Source: Treponema sp.
Lineage (GTDB): Bacteria > Spirochaetota > Spirochaetia > Treponematales > Treponemataceae
NCBI GenBank assembly: GCA_017470605.1
Contig: JAFUYH010000013.1
Span: 62,001 to 126,000, forward strand
Direction of reading: 5' to 3'
DNA: 64,000 nucleotides
The notes beneath the pieces were generated by a model. The model was given only the letters and a program-made list of their open reading frames with translations, ran no database searches and was not told the origin of the DNA. The translations under genes and the position numbers were made by a program. Below are positions 1 to 9,931 of this stretch, one piece after another. Position 1 is the stretch's first letter, and each line of letters begins with the position of its first letter.

Positions 1-297
1 ATCTGTGATAAATGGTTCAAGACAATAGCAAAAGGCCATGATGAAGAAGCCATTCTGAACTTTCTTGGCGGAAGTGCAGAAAAACTAGGGAAGAATCAGA
101 AAGTTTATTACAAGGCCCTCATGGATTTTGCGGCAAAAAATAAGGTTCAGGTAATTGATGTCTGGACTCTCTTTTCAGAAATGGAAGAAAGTGAAAAATT
201 TATGTGTGAGGACGGCATTCACCCTAACGAAGCAGGCTACCAGAAGATGTCTGAACTCTGGATTGAACGTCTTCCAAAAATCACAAAAGAATTCTAA
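1..297 (+). CDS. SGNH/GDSL-type hydrolase, C-terminal fragment
   Basis: The reading frame is open from base 1 and ends at a TAA at 295-297, giving the last 98 residues of a protein whose start lies outside the window. Near the end it carries DGIHPNEAGYQKM, the block V Asp-x-x-His signature of SGNH (GDSL) esterases and lipases, with Asp71 and His74 of the fragment as the catalytic pair. The catalytic Ser, Gly and Asn blocks would be upstream and cannot be checked. Such enzymes usually remove acyl groups from lipids or polysaccharides; the substrate here is unknown. It ends 9 bases before rnhA, so the two may be cotranscribed. Confidence 0.7.
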   Translation: MCDKWFKTIAKGHDEEAILNFLGGSAEKLGKNQKVYYKALMDFAAKNKVQVIDVWTLFSEMEESEKFMCEDGIHPNEAGYQKMSELWIERLPKITKEF

Positions 298-306
298 AAT
301 CTGCGT

Positions 307-756
307 ATGGATGAAATTACTATTTATACAGACGGCGGCTGCCATGGAAACCCAGGTCCTGGAGGCTGGGCAATAGTTGTGATTGCAGGAGGCATTGCAA
401 AACAGCTTTCCGGCGGCGAAAAGATGACTACAAACAACCGCATGGAACTTATGGCGGCAATAAATGCCCTTACAGTAATTCACAACACTCCAGACTTTGC
501 AGGCTGCCATATCACCATAAACATAGACAGTCAGTATGTAAAAAACGGAATTACCACATGGATAAAAAGCTGGAAGGCAAAAGGCTGGAAAACCGCAGAT
601 AAGAAGCCGGTAAAAAACCAGGATTTGTGGGTACAGCTGGATCAACTGAATGCAAGCCTGAATGTAAGCTGGAACTGGGTAAAAGGTCATGCAGGAGTTG
701 AATACAACGAAGTATGCGACCAGCTCTGCCAGATGGAAATAGCAAAATTTGAATAA
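307..756 (+). CDS. rnhA: Ribonuclease HI
   Basis: This 149-residue protein is the usual length for bacterial RNase HI, which cuts the RNA strand of RNA-DNA hybrids such as R-loops and Okazaki primers. The catalytic acids are all in place: Asp9 in YTDGGCHGNPGPGGW, Glu47 in NNRMELMAA, Asp74 in NIDSQYV and Asp138 in NEVCDQL, with His128 in the VKGHAG loop. It has no signal peptide, as expected for a cytoplasmic enzyme. No clear Shine-Dalgarno sequence precedes the ATG, which follows the upstream hydrolase by 9 bases, so translation may depend on coupling. Confidence 0.95.
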   Translation: MDEITIYTDGGCHGNPGPGGWAIVVIAGGIAKQLSGGEKMTTNNRMELMAAINALTVIHNTPDFAGCHITINIDSQYVKNGITTWIKSWKAKGWKTADKKPVKNQDLWVQLDQLNASLNVSWNWVKGHAGVEYNEVCDQLCQMEIAKFE

Positions 757-826
757 AAATCAAAAATAATCATAAAAAAATTAAAAATGCTTCGTAAAAT
801 GACATATAGCAGACTATTAATAATAT

Positions 827-1777
827 ATGAAGTATTTTTATTTTTATATTTACATTTTTTTGCAGGCAGCAGTCTTTCTGATTTTTACTTCCTGTACTTT
901 TTGGGAAAATCATGTTCCAGAAGAAAGTCTGGAAATTCAGCTTCCGCAATGGCCGCCTGCAGACCTGCAAAAAGAAAATTACCCTCCCCTTTCCAGATGG
1001 CTCATCAAAATAGAAAGTACAGGCCTCAGAAACGAAAGTCAAAGTTTCAGTTTTTTTACCAATGAAAAATCATTTACACTGAATATAGAAAAAAATGTTC
1101 CGGCCGCAATAACTGCCCGTCCAGTCACAATAAGCGGAGGAAAGGAAAGCACTTTTTTTAAAGCTGCAGGAATGATTTATCCTGAAAGAAAAATCTACCT
1201 TACATGGGAAGGAGGTTTTCTGGCAGAAATAATGCAGAGACTTATGCAAAGCAGAAGGGAAACCGGCCTTACAGATGCCCACATAAAAGACTTTCTGGCA
1301 TCATTTAACTGGAAAAAGGCCCAGGACATGATAGATGCTAAAATTACAAAGGCACTGGCAGAAGAAAGCGGCACTTTTTATAATCCATGGCTTACAGACG
1401 CTTCTGAAATTCCTGCAAAAATCAGTTTTGGTCATTTTAAAACAGAAGACTTGAACAACAAAAACTGCATGACCCTTAATACAGATTTTTTTGAAGAAAA
1501 AATTTTATCTTCCTTTGTTCTGGAAAACAACTTTATAGCAGAAAAAAATAAGGTCTTAATAAAAAAGGATGTCCTGAATCTATTTTACTCACCGCAAGAT
1601 TATGGTATCATTCTGGAAGGCAGTTCGGAAAAAAATCTGTCAGTTCGCCCCTGTAATCTGCCGATATATTTAGAAGAAACGACGACTTATGAAAAGACTA
1701 GCGGCATTTATAATTCCGGGAATATTAATGATTATTCTAGCGTCCTGCAAAGGCAAAGCGCCCCAGAATCAAAGTGA
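827..1777 (+). CDS. Predicted lipoprotein of unknown function
   Basis: A 316-residue protein begins with a hydrophobic signal sequence ending in a lipobox-like FTSC (Cys around residue 23), so it is predicted to be lipid-anchored in the envelope. I recognise no domain in the rest, which is Lys- and Glu-rich and looks soluble. It lies 70 bases after rnhA with no evident terminator between them, and its last 89 bases overlap the start of the next lipoprotein gene in another frame, so the pair is probably translated together. The start has only a poor ribosome binding site; the chosen ATG is the one that gives a complete signal sequence. Confidence 0.65.
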   Translation: MKYFYFYIYIFLQAAVFLIFTSCTFWENHVPEESLEIQLPQWPPADLQKENYPPLSRWLIKIESTGLRNESQSFSFFTNEKSFTLNIEKNVPAAITARPVTISGGKESTFFKAAGMIYPERKIYLTWEGGFLAEIMQRLMQSRRETGLTDAHIKDFLASFNWKKAQDMIDAKITKALAEESGTFYNPWLTDASEIPAKISFGHFKTEDLNNKNCMTLNTDFFEEKILSSFVLENNFIAEKNKVLIKKDVLNLFYSPQDYGIILEGSSEKNLSVRPCNLPIYLEETTTYEKTSGIYNSGNINDYSSVLQRQSAPESK

Positions 1778-2873
1778 AACAATAACAGAAACTCTTGAAA
1801 TAAAGGCTCAGAACCACACTTGGTATTATTTTACAGATCAGAGCTTTAGAGAAATTGATAAGATTCAGCACGTTCCCTTCAAGCAGCCCCTTCCCTGGAC
1901 AGAAACAATCAGAATTTCCTCTGCCAACAATTCTGCAGATTCTGATGAAGAAATCTGCAAGGCCTATGCGGTTGTAAACAGACTTGGCATACTCTGTTTT
2001 GAAGGCAACAAGGTTTCCATTTCTCTTGATAAAATGATTTTTGACGACAGGACTGCCGGGAACCTGATTTTTTTGAACAACACGCCGATTTTTTCAATCT
2101 ATAAAAGCGCATTTTTTAATGATTCAATTACAGAAGAACTTTACAAAAGCGGACAGAGCGAGCATCTTTTTTTAATGCAGTTTGATGACAAGGCAAAAAT
2201 ATCCTACCCGATTGTAAACTGCGCAAGCCTTACAGATGAACCTAACTCTGAAGTTGTTGATTTTGTATGGGACGGACTGAACTGGCTCTGCTGTATAAAA
2301 TCCATTACTGAAGAAAGAAATATTTTTTCCTATATTTCATGGAAGCCTACGGTTCCTTTACTTTCTCTTTCACCTGCAAACGTGCGCAACAGCATAGTAA
2401 TTACGGAATCCGATGTAGACACTTTCCGTAAGGCAAAAGAACAGCAGGATTACAGCGGCGCGCCCGAGAGAATCAGAAAGATGCTGACAGGATTTTCAGA
2501 TGAAGTGCCTTTCATAATGGAAGTGAAGAGCGCCGGCGGAAGTTCCAACCGAATATATTCCAATGAAATTCGCGGCGCAAAGGAGAAGCCCCTGAACTCA
2601 AAGGCGGTTCTTTCGCAAAGCTGGAGCTGCGTGCTTTTTGAGGATGGGACCCTTTTTATGGAGGGGGCACTTCCGGGCAAGCATATTTTACGGGGAGGCA
2701 GGCCCATTGCAATCAGACTGCCGCGTCTCCCGGCTGGTTTTGTTTATTCAGATTTTGTAATTTCAAATACCACACTTTATGCCGCCTGGGAAGAAAGCCG
2801 TTTTTACAATACAGGCAGGAGCGGTTTTCTAAAAGTTGATTTGGAAAAGACTCTGTACAGCAAGCTGCTCTAA
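1689..2873 (+). CDS. Predicted lipoprotein of unknown function
   Basis: A 394-residue protein starts with a Lys-Arg charged N terminus, a hydrophobic stretch and a lipobox ending LASC (Cys20), a typical spirochaetal lipoprotein signal. No known domain is recognised. The C-terminal third has patterns such as SWSCVLFEDGTLFMEG that resemble one blade of a beta-propeller, which is only a guess. The gene starts inside the end of the preceding lipoprotein gene and ends 20 bases before the next, so the three envelope genes form a compact operon. Confidence 0.7.
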   Translation: MKRLAAFIIPGILMIILASCKGKAPQNQSETITETLEIKAQNHTWYYFTDQSFREIDKIQHVPFKQPLPWTETIRISSANNSADSDEEICKAYAVVNRLGILCFEGNKVSISLDKMIFDDRTAGNLIFLNNTPIFSIYKSAFFNDSITEELYKSGQSEHLFLMQFDDKAKISYPIVNCASLTDEPNSEVVDFVWDGLNWLCCIKSITEERNIFSYISWKPTVPLLSLSPANVRNSIVITESDVDTFRKAKEQQDYSGAPERIRKMLTGFSDEVPFIMEVKSAGGSSNRIYSNEIRGAKEKPLNSKAVLSQSWSCVLFEDGTLFMEGALPGKHILRGGRPIAIRLPRLPAGFVYSDFVISNTTLYAAWEESRFYNTGRSGFLKVDLEKTLYSKLL

Positions 2874-2893
2874 GCTATATAATGAAAATCTAA

Positions 2894-3610
2894 ATGAAGG
2901 AAACAAAAAAACTTTTTTCAGTAATATTCTTTCTCTGTTTATTTTTTATTTCTGGGGGAAGCCTGCTTTTTTCACAGGAAACAGCCGAAGACATTACGGC
3001 AGAAGTCCCGGAAGGATTTATATATACACTTGATTTTATAATGCAGTTTGAAGCAGGATTATTTTTAAATCCCGAATATACAGAATTAAACAGCAGTCCT
3101 TCCCCGATTAACTTTGAACCTTCAATCGGGGTTTTATGGCCTAATTATAGCCATATTGCAATCCAACCTATCCTGACTTTTTTCTACATGAATCATTTAT
3201 GGTATCAGGACAGAGCACTTCCTGCAGAAATAGAAAACCGAACAAGCACGACTCTTTCTTTTCTGCTGCAAGTACCGGCAGTATTCTCTGTATTTTTAAA
3301 AGGCAGCCGTTTTCAGTTCACAGCAGGCCCCGCCATAATGATTCGCTATGCATATCTTGCTCATGGAGTGTCTGCTGCAGACACAGGATATACAGGGAGT
3401 GCCGCTTCCGACATAACAGAAATGAACCGCTGGTTCTGGGAAAAGGGCCGCTGGTTCTACCTTACAGCCGGGGCAGACTGGCTCTACCACATAACTCCCC
3501 AGCTCAGAGCAGGCCCCGTTATAAACGTGAGCATTCCTCTGGGCGGCCTCATCAGCGACAAGTCTGCCCAGGGACTTCTTATTTCTACAGGCATTAAAAT
3601 CTGCCGTTAA
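2894..3610 (+). CDS. Predicted secreted or outer-membrane beta-barrel-like protein
   Basis: A 238-residue protein with a cleavable signal peptide (KLFSVIFFLCLFF, probable cleavage after LLFSQ). The mature part alternates short hydrophobic and polar stretches, with aromatic residues near strand ends and many Gly and Pro turns. This fits a small outer-membrane beta-barrel, but no family is recognised. It ends with a hydrophobic strand and KICR rather than the classic terminal Phe. It is the last gene of the three-gene envelope cluster and is followed by a palindromic repeat. Confidence 0.6.
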   Translation: MKETKKLFSVIFFLCLFFISGGSLLFSQETAEDITAEVPEGFIYTLDFIMQFEAGLFLNPEYTELNSSPSPINFEPSIGVLWPNYSHIAIQPILTFFYMNHLWYQDRALPAEIENRTSTTLSFLLQVPAVFSVFLKGSRFQFTAGPAIMIRYAYLAHGVSAADTGYTGSAASDITEMNRWFWEKGRWFYLTAGADWLYHITPQLRAGPVINVSIPLGGLISDKSAQGLLISTGIKICR

Positions 3611-3612
3611 TA

Positions 3613-3651
3613 CGGTGGTTGAGTAGGCCGAAGGCCGTATCGAAACCACCG
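3613..3651. repeat. REP-like palindrome, family B
   Basis: CGGTGGTT and AACCACCG form an 8-bp outer stem, and GGCC-GAA-GGCC makes an inner hairpin. The outer arms and the TTGAG...TCGA context match the repeats at 9894, 57429 and 57469. It lies between the convergent ends of the upstream envelope operon and groL, where it may also act as a bidirectional transcription stop. Confidence 0.75.
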
Positions 3652-3661
3652 CAGAACTCAA

Positions 3662-5363
<1,702 letters not shown>

Positions 5364-5498
5364 CTATAACTCCTTTATATATGGTCGTCCGCAATAAAAG
5401 CTGCGAATCCGACGATTTTTTATTTTTATTATCATTAAAGATATAAAAAAAATCTTTCATCGGCAAGAAAAATCGTTCTTTTCGTTTATAAAAAACTG

Positions 5499-5507
5499 TG
5501 TTATCAT
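5499..5507 (+). promoter_or_regulatory. Extended -10 promoter, predicted leaderless start
   Basis: TGTTATCAT at 5499-5507 matches an extended -10 element (TG-N-TATCAT). The predicted transcription start, 7 to 8 bases further on, falls on or next to the ATG at 5515, and no Shine-Dalgarno sequence is present. No good -35 is seen. Confidence 0.4.
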
Positions 5508-5514
5508 ATTTGTT

Positions 5515-6768
5515 ATGAAAAGAGTTCTTATCGCTGACAGTCATTCGCTATTCCGAGATTTTCTTAAACAGAAACTTACAGAAGTTCAGATTGAAGTAAT
5601 AGTTTCTCAGGAAAATCGTGATCTTCAGACAAAGCTGATTACGTCGCTTCCAAATCTGATTATTCTTGACATAAATGAAGATGATTCAGAAGAAATGGAA
5701 TTTCTTGAACAGAAGGTAAAAGATTCAAATACGGCAAGCATCCCGGTAATCATAACCGGCCCAAAACGTGATGCAGCCAATATTGCTCCGCTTACAAAAT
5801 ACGGCGTAATCAAATATTTTGAAAAACCGGTTAAACTGGATGTATTCTTTAATGCAATCAACAAGACTCTGCACACATCACTCATAATGGATGACACCCC
5901 TTGTGTTTTAGACCTTCACAGAAACAACAATATTATTTTTGTAGAAATTGCTCAGGGGCTTAACCGCGAAAAAATAGCCCTCATGCAGTTCAAACTCGCA
6001 GAAATGATTGAAAATGAATCTATGGATTCACCAAAAATCATCGTAATGCTTACAAGCCTTGATTTTAACTTTACAGACGGATTCAATATTGAATTCCTTA
6101 TAGATAATATTCTGGCCTGTCCGGGCATTCATCAGAAAAATTTAAAACTGCTTTCTACAAGTGAATTTGTAAAAGACTTAATTGACGGACATAAGGCTTA
6201 CTCTGGAATTGAAGTTGCCTCAAATCTTCCTAAGCTTTTAAACGGTCTGATTGATTCTAATTCTGAAACTTCCAACGTTCCAGACTTAATTACAGACCAG
6301 ATTCTTACGGCAAGTTTTGAAACTGATGATGACATAGGCAGTCTTGCAACCCGCTTTACTTCTGATGAAATATACAGTACCAGCACAGGAAAGGAAGGAA
6401 GCGTTCTTTCACTTGCAATTATTGACAGCGATGAAAACAACCTTCAATTCACCAAACAGATTTTTGAATCTGTGGGAGCAATTGTAGACACCTACACTCA
6501 TGGTCAGGACTTTTCAGACAAATATGAAGACGGAAAATACAATCTTGTAATTCTGGATGTATTTCTTGCGGATAAAACAGGACTTTCGCTTCTTAACTTC
6601 ATAAAAAGCCGACCTTACGGGCCGCCTGTAATAATTTATTCTCCAAGTGCCCAAAAAGAAATTATTGCCCAGTGCCTTAAACTGGGAGCAAAAAGTTATA
6701 TTCTTAAACCGCAGAAACCAAACGTTTTGATACAAAAATCGCTTTCTATACTGCACTTTTCAGAATAA
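5515..6768 (+). CDS. Double-receiver response-regulator-like protein
   Basis: This 417-residue cytoplasmic protein has three parts. Residues 1-120 form a receiver domain (acidic pocket at Asp8, phosphoacceptor Asp52 in LIILDINED, Thr in VIITG, Lys in YFEKPVK). Residues about 125-250 form an alpha/beta region beginning DLHRNNNIIFVEIAQGL that may be related to STAS or similar switch domains, though the match is weak. Residues about 300-417 are a second receiver domain (AIIDSDE, LVILDVFLAD, VIIYS, YILKPQKP). There is no DNA-binding or enzymatic output domain, so it probably acts through protein contacts. The histidine kinase partner is not in the window. A PHP phosphatase follows 21 bases later. 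Confidence 0.75.
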   Translation: MKRVLIADSHSLFRDFLKQKLTEVQIEVIVSQENRDLQTKLITSLPNLIILDINEDDSEEMEFLEQKVKDSNTASIPVIITGPKRDAANIAPLTKYGVIKYFEKPVKLDVFFNAINKTLHTSLIMDDTPCVLDLHRNNNIIFVEIAQGLNREKIALMQFKLAEMIENESMDSPKIIVMLTSLDFNFTDGFNIEFLIDNILACPGIHQKNLKLLSTSEFVKDLIDGHKAYSGIEVASNLPKLLNGLIDSNSETSNVPDLITDQILTASFETDDDIGSLATRFTSDEIYSTSTGKEGSVLSLAIIDSDENNLQFTKQIFESVGAIVDTYTHGQDFSDKYEDGKYNLVILDVFLADKTGLSLLNFIKSRPYGPPVIIYSPSAQKEIIAQCLKLGAKSYILKPQKPNVLIQKSLSILHFSE

Positions 6769-6789
6769 ACTGAAAAAAAGGAAATTAAA

Positions 6790-7644
6790 ATGAAAATAAA
6801 CCTGCATACTCATACAACCTGGTGCGATGGAAAAAATTCCGTAGAAGAAAATGTTCTGGCCGCAATAGAAAAGCATTTTGATGTAATCGGTTTTTCCGGT
6901 CACAGCATGAATCCTTTTGCACGCAGCTGGCACATTGCCCCCCGGGATTTTGAAGGCTATATTGCAGATATAAAAGCCATGAAAGAAAAATATGCAGGAA
7001 AAATAAAGATTCTTCTGGGCTATGAAGCAGATTATTTTCCAGGAGTCACCACTCCTTCAAAGGCCTACTACTCCATGCGGGGGCTGGAAGCAGAATTCCT
7101 CATAGGTTCCGTACACTATGTTGTAAGCGAAAAAGGCCACTACAGCGTAGATAATTCCCTAGAAAAAGTAAGGGCAAACCTTATCAGGCTTTACGGAAAA
7201 GAGGGAGGGGGCATGGAAAGCGTAGACGGAAAAAAAGCAGTCTGCGAATATTTTGCCGCCCAAAGAGAAATGCTTGCAAAAGGTGATTTTGAAATCTTAG
7301 GCCATGCAGACGTAATAAGAAAAAGAAACGGAATACTAAAGTTTTTTAATGAAAATGAAGACTGGTATGAAAAAGAACTGAAGGCAACCGCAGACGCAGC
7401 CGCAAAAGCCGGAGTAATAGCAGAAATCAATACTGGTGGAATGGCCCGCAAGGCTATAGATGACTTCTACCCTTCTTACAGATTTCTTGAACTTCTTTTT
7501 GAACGAGGGGTACCGGTAAACATCAGTTCAGATGCTCATAACGTAAACGATTTGGACTTTGCATTTGAACTTGCAGCCCAAAGAGCAAAAAAAATCGGGT
7601 ATAAAGAACTTGTATACCCGGGTGGATTTACTGTTAAATTATAG
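6790..7644 (+). CDS. PHP-domain histidinol-phosphatase-type phosphoesterase
   Basis: A 284-residue protein with PHP metal-site motifs: NLHTHTTWCDGKNS at the N terminus, GFSGHS near residue 35, GYEADYFPG near 80, a SVHYV segment near 110, GHADVIRK near 175 and a closing SSDAHNVNDL. This is the HisK/HisJ layout, which hydrolyses L-histidinol phosphate in histidine synthesis. PHP phosphatases with other substrates look alike and no other his genes are nearby, so the substrate is not certain. A Shine-Dalgarno AAGGAA precedes the ATG. It probably shares a transcript with the receiver-domain gene. Confidence 0.8.
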   Translation: MKINLHTHTTWCDGKNSVEENVLAAIEKHFDVIGFSGHSMNPFARSWHIAPRDFEGYIADIKAMKEKYAGKIKILLGYEADYFPGVTTPSKAYYSMRGLEAEFLIGSVHYVVSEKGHYSVDNSLEKVRANLIRLYGKEGGGMESVDGKKAVCEYFAAQREMLAKGDFEILGHADVIRKRNGILKFFNENEDWYEKELKATADAAAKAGVIAEINTGGMARKAIDDFYPSYRFLELLFERGVPVNISSDAHNVNDLDFAFELAAQRAKKIGYKELVYPGGFTVKL

Positions 7645-7687
7645 ACGCGGCTTTTATTTGCCGCGCCGCAAACAGAATCAGAAAAAA

Positions 7688-8044
7688 TTACCTGTTGCGT
7701 CTTTCTTCTGCACTGGCACAAGAAATACACATGAGGGCATAAGGAATTACCCTGAGTCTTTCTTCTGGAATTTCTTTTCCGCATTTCAGACAGCGTCCGT
7801 ATTTATTCTGATTGATTCTGTCCAGAGCATTTTCAATAAGCTGAAGACGGTTTGCATCCTGTGTTCCCAAGGCAGTAAGCAAAGTTCTGTCAATTACATC
7901 GGCAGCAACATCTGCTTCATCACCAGATTCAACTGTCTTTACAAGATTTTTCATATCTTCGCTCTGACCTGCAAGCGAATCCAATATAGTCTTCTTCTGC
8001 TCCAGAAGTTTTTCTTTCATTTCATCAAGAAAAGCCTGATCCAT
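7688..8044 (-). CDS. DksA/TraR-family zinc-finger protein
   Basis: A 118-residue protein with a coiled-coil N-terminal half and a C-terminal C4 zinc finger (CLKCGKEIP ... CISC). DksA-type proteins enter the RNA polymerase secondary channel and, with ppGpp, retune rRNA and amino-acid promoters. The coiled-coil tip includes DEADVAAD, close to the DxxDxA motif that DksA needs for activity, which favours a true functional homologue. It is divergent from infA, with a 129-bp gap holding the infA promoter. Confidence 0.88.
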   Translation of the reverse strand: MDQAFLDEMKEKLLEQKKTILDSLAGQSEDMKNLVKTVESGDEADVAADVIDRTLLTALGTQDANRLQLIENALDRINQNKYGRCLKCGKEIPEERLRVIPYALMCISCASAEERRNR

Positions 8045-8075
8045 TATTCAGCCTCCCAAACCTTTTTCTTCTCCT

Positions 8076-8107
8076 GTGTTGTCAACAACACATATTTTCT
8101 ATATAAT
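8076..8107 (+). promoter_or_regulatory. infA promoter with overlapping inverted repeat
   Basis: A -35 TTGTCA (8079-8084), a 17-bp spacer and a perfect -10 TATAAT (8102-8107) form a strong sigma-70 type promoter for infA. The 7-2-7 inverted repeat GTGTTGT-CA-ACAACAC at 8076-8091 covers the -35 and could be an operator; the regulator is unknown. Confidence 0.7.
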
Positions 8108-8173
8108 ACTATAAATATAAAGGCAAAATGCCAAAAAGACAAATTCTTTTTCAAAAAAAAATAAAGGTAGGAT

Positions 8174-8392
8174 ATGGCAAAAGAAGAAGCTATTGAAGTT
8201 GAAGGTATTGTAAAAGAAGCACTTCCTAACACAACTTTCAGAGTTGAATTAACAAATGGTCACATTATTATGGCTCACCTTTCTGGAAAGATGAGAAAGC
8301 ATTACATCAGAATCGTTCCAGGCGACAGCGTAAAAGTTGCGCTTTCTCCTTATGATTTGAACAAGGGAAGAATCATTTTCCGCGAGCGCTAA
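8174..8392 (+). CDS. infA: Translation initiation factor IF-1
   Basis: A 72-residue protein, exactly the IF-1 size, with the S1-like OB fold sequence [20 protein letters not shown] and the conserved [14 protein letters not shown] and [18 protein letters not shown] segments. It binds the ribosomal A site during initiation. The N terminus [11 protein letters not shown] is typical, and AAGGTAGG provides a ribosome binding site. It is read from the strong promoter at 8079-8107. No terminator separates it from the small leader ORF at 8438, so the transcript may continue toward tyrS. Confidence 0.97.
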   Translation: MAKEEAIEVEGIVKEALPNTTFRVELTNGHIIMAHLSGKMRKHYIRIVPGDSVKVALSPYDLNKGRIIFRER

Positions 8393-8437
8393 TGCACGCT
8401 AATATAAGGCATAAATCACAAACAAGGCAGATTAACT

Positions 8438-8539
8438 ATGAAACACATTGTCCGTTGGGCACAGAAAATCAATTCCTCTACGCTGGCTTACCTTTATTAT
8501 AGCCTGGATTTTCTCTGTCTGACGGAAACTGCACTTTAA
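8438..8539 (+). CDS. Candidate tyrosine leader peptide (tyrS attenuator)
   Basis: A 33-codon ORF starting MKHIVRWAQK contains three Tyr codons in four positions (Tyr-Leu-Tyr-Tyr, TAC CTT TAT TAT at 8489-8500). It ends with a TAA at 8537-8539, 31 bases before a terminator hairpin ahead of tyrS. The geometry fits attenuation: ACGGAA (8522-8527), near the end of the ORF, can pair with TTCCGT (8574-8579), which overlaps the 5' arm of the terminator. A ribosome stalled at the Tyr codons would leave ACGGAA free, while one that reaches the stop codon would cover it. The Shine-Dalgarno (AAGG, 11 bases upstream) is weak. No other function is suggested. Confidence 0.5.
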   Translation: MKHIVRWAQKINSSTLAYLYYSLDFLCLTETAL

Positions 8540-8570
8540 GGTGATAAAGTTTACTATAATGGTAATTACA

Positions 8571-8599
8571 GGCTTCCGTAAAAAGGAAGCCTTTTTTTT
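8571..8599 (+). terminator. Intrinsic terminator / attenuator before tyrS
   Basis: GGCTTCC and GGAAGCC form a perfect 7-bp stem with a 7-base loop, followed by eight T. It either ends the infA transcript or, with the leader ORF at 8438, works as a Tyr-responsive attenuator. No convincing promoter is seen between it and tyrS. TTTTTGC-ATA-GCAAAAA at 8610-8626 forms a further small hairpin. Confidence 0.85.
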
Positions 8600-8656
8600 G
8601 TTTGAGCACTTTTTGCATAGCAAAAATTTGAAATACTAAAGGAGGATAAAACCCGT

Positions 8657-9889
8657 ATGACATTATTTGAAGACTTAAAATGGCGAGGACTTATTAAGGA
8701 CGTTGCCGGAGAAGAATCGGAATTGCAGAAGGTATTGGACGGAAAACCTTTTGCTTTTTACTGGGGAACAGACCCTACAGCAGATTCACTTCACTTAGGA
8801 CACTACTCTTCTCTGTGCATGGCAAAACGTCTTGCAAATGCAGGCCACCAGCCGGTTCTTTTGTGCGGTGGTGCCACAGGCCGCATTGGCGACCCTCGCC
8901 CAACAGCAGAACGCGAAATTATCAGCGAAGAAAAAGTAAACAATAACATCAACGGAATCAGAAATCAGATTAAAAGACTGGTTCCAACTGCAGAACTTGT
9001 AGATAACTACGACTGGATGAAGGATTACACATTCCTGAACTTCCTGCGCGACATTGGTAAGTACATCAACGTAAACTATATGCTGGATAAGGATATTATC
9101 CGCCGCCGTCTGGAAACAGGAATCACCTTCGCAGAATTCTCTTATATGCTGCTTCAGGGTTACGACTTCCTTCACCTCTACCAGGAAAAGAACTGTATTA
9201 TGCAGGTTGCCGGAAGCGACCAGTGGGGTAACATCACAACTGGTGTTGACTTAATCCGCAAGGTTCTGGATAAGACTGCTTATGCATTCACAATGCCTCT
9301 TATTCTGGATCCTACAGGAAAGAAGTTCGGTAAGTCTGAAGGAAACGCCCTCTGGCTTGAAAAATCACTTACCTCTCCTTATGCAATTTACCAGTACCTT
9401 ATCAATTCTGATGACTCTAAGGTTCTGGAATATCTTAAAGTATTCACATTCCTTTCAAAAGAAGAGATTGAAGACATTTACGCTCAGCAGCAGGCAGCTC
9501 CGGAAACACGTATTGCTCAGAAGACACTTGCCTGGGAAGTTGTAAAAGATTTGCACGGCAAAGAAGAAGCTGACAACGCAGTTATGGTTTCTGAAAAGCT
9601 TTTTAAGGGTGATTTCAAAGGGCTTTCGGTAAGCGATATTATGACTGGCTTGAAAGGTGTTCCAAACTTTAATTATAAAGAAGAGCTTCCTTTGGTAGAC
9701 GTGCTTGTAAACAACGGCATGGCATCTTCTAAGCGCGAAGCCCGCGAGTTCATTAAAAACAACGCCCTTTCCATTAATGGTGAAGTTGTAAATGATGAAA
9801 CAAAGGTAATTACAAAGGATATGGCACTTGAAGGTAAAGTAATCATCTTCCGAAGAGGAAAGAAAAAGTACTTTATTGCTAATGTGTAA
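8657..9889 (+). CDS. tyrS: Tyrosyl-tRNA synthetase
   Basis: A 410-residue class I aminoacyl-tRNA synthetase that charges tRNA-Tyr. The class I HIGH signature appears as HLGHYSS after the YWGTDPTADSLHLGH region, and the KMSKS loop as KKFGKSEGNALWL. A C-terminal S4-like RNA-binding domain begins around residue 345 (LVDVLVNNGMASSKREAREFIKNNALSINGE). Length and order are normal for the bacterial enzyme. AGGAGG precedes the ATG. The leader ORF and terminator just upstream suggest regulation by tyrosine supply. The gene is followed by a hairpin-plus-T element shared with the convergent TolC-like gene. Confidence 0.97.
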   Translation: MTLFEDLKWRGLIKDVAGEESELQKVLDGKPFAFYWGTDPTADSLHLGHYSSLCMAKRLANAGHQPVLLCGGATGRIGDPRPTAEREIISEEKVNNNINGIRNQIKRLVPTAELVDNYDWMKDYTFLNFLRDIGKYINVNYMLDKDIIRRRLETGITFAEFSYMLLQGYDFLHLYQEKNCIMQVAGSDQWGNITTGVDLIRKVLDKTAYAFTMPLILDPTGKKFGKSEGNALWLEKSLTSPYAIYQYLINSDDSKVLEYLKVFTFLSKEEIEDIYAQQQAAPETRIAQKTLAWEVVKDLHGKEEADNAVMVSEKLFKGDFKGLSVSDIMTGLKGVPNFNYKEELPLVDVLVNNGMASSKREAREFIKNNALSINGEVVNDETKVITKDMALEGKVIIFRRGKKKYFIANV

Positions 9890-9893
9890 TTCT

Positions 9894-9931
9894 AATGCGG
9901 TGGTTGAGCTTGTCGAAATCACCGCATTTTT
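9894..9931. terminator. Terminator built from a family B palindrome
   Basis: AATGCGGTG and CACCGCATT form a 9-bp perfect stem around a TTGAGCTTGTCGAAA core, followed by seven T on the plus strand. It should stop transcription after tyrS. The core is the family B repeat also seen at 3613 and 57429. Confidence 0.8.

Noticed and set aside
7559..8164. A 201-codon plus-strand open frame opposite the DksA-like gene
   Set aside because: It lies antisense to a clear DksA/TraR gene, has no recognisable domain, and its composition is that of a reverse-complement shadow.
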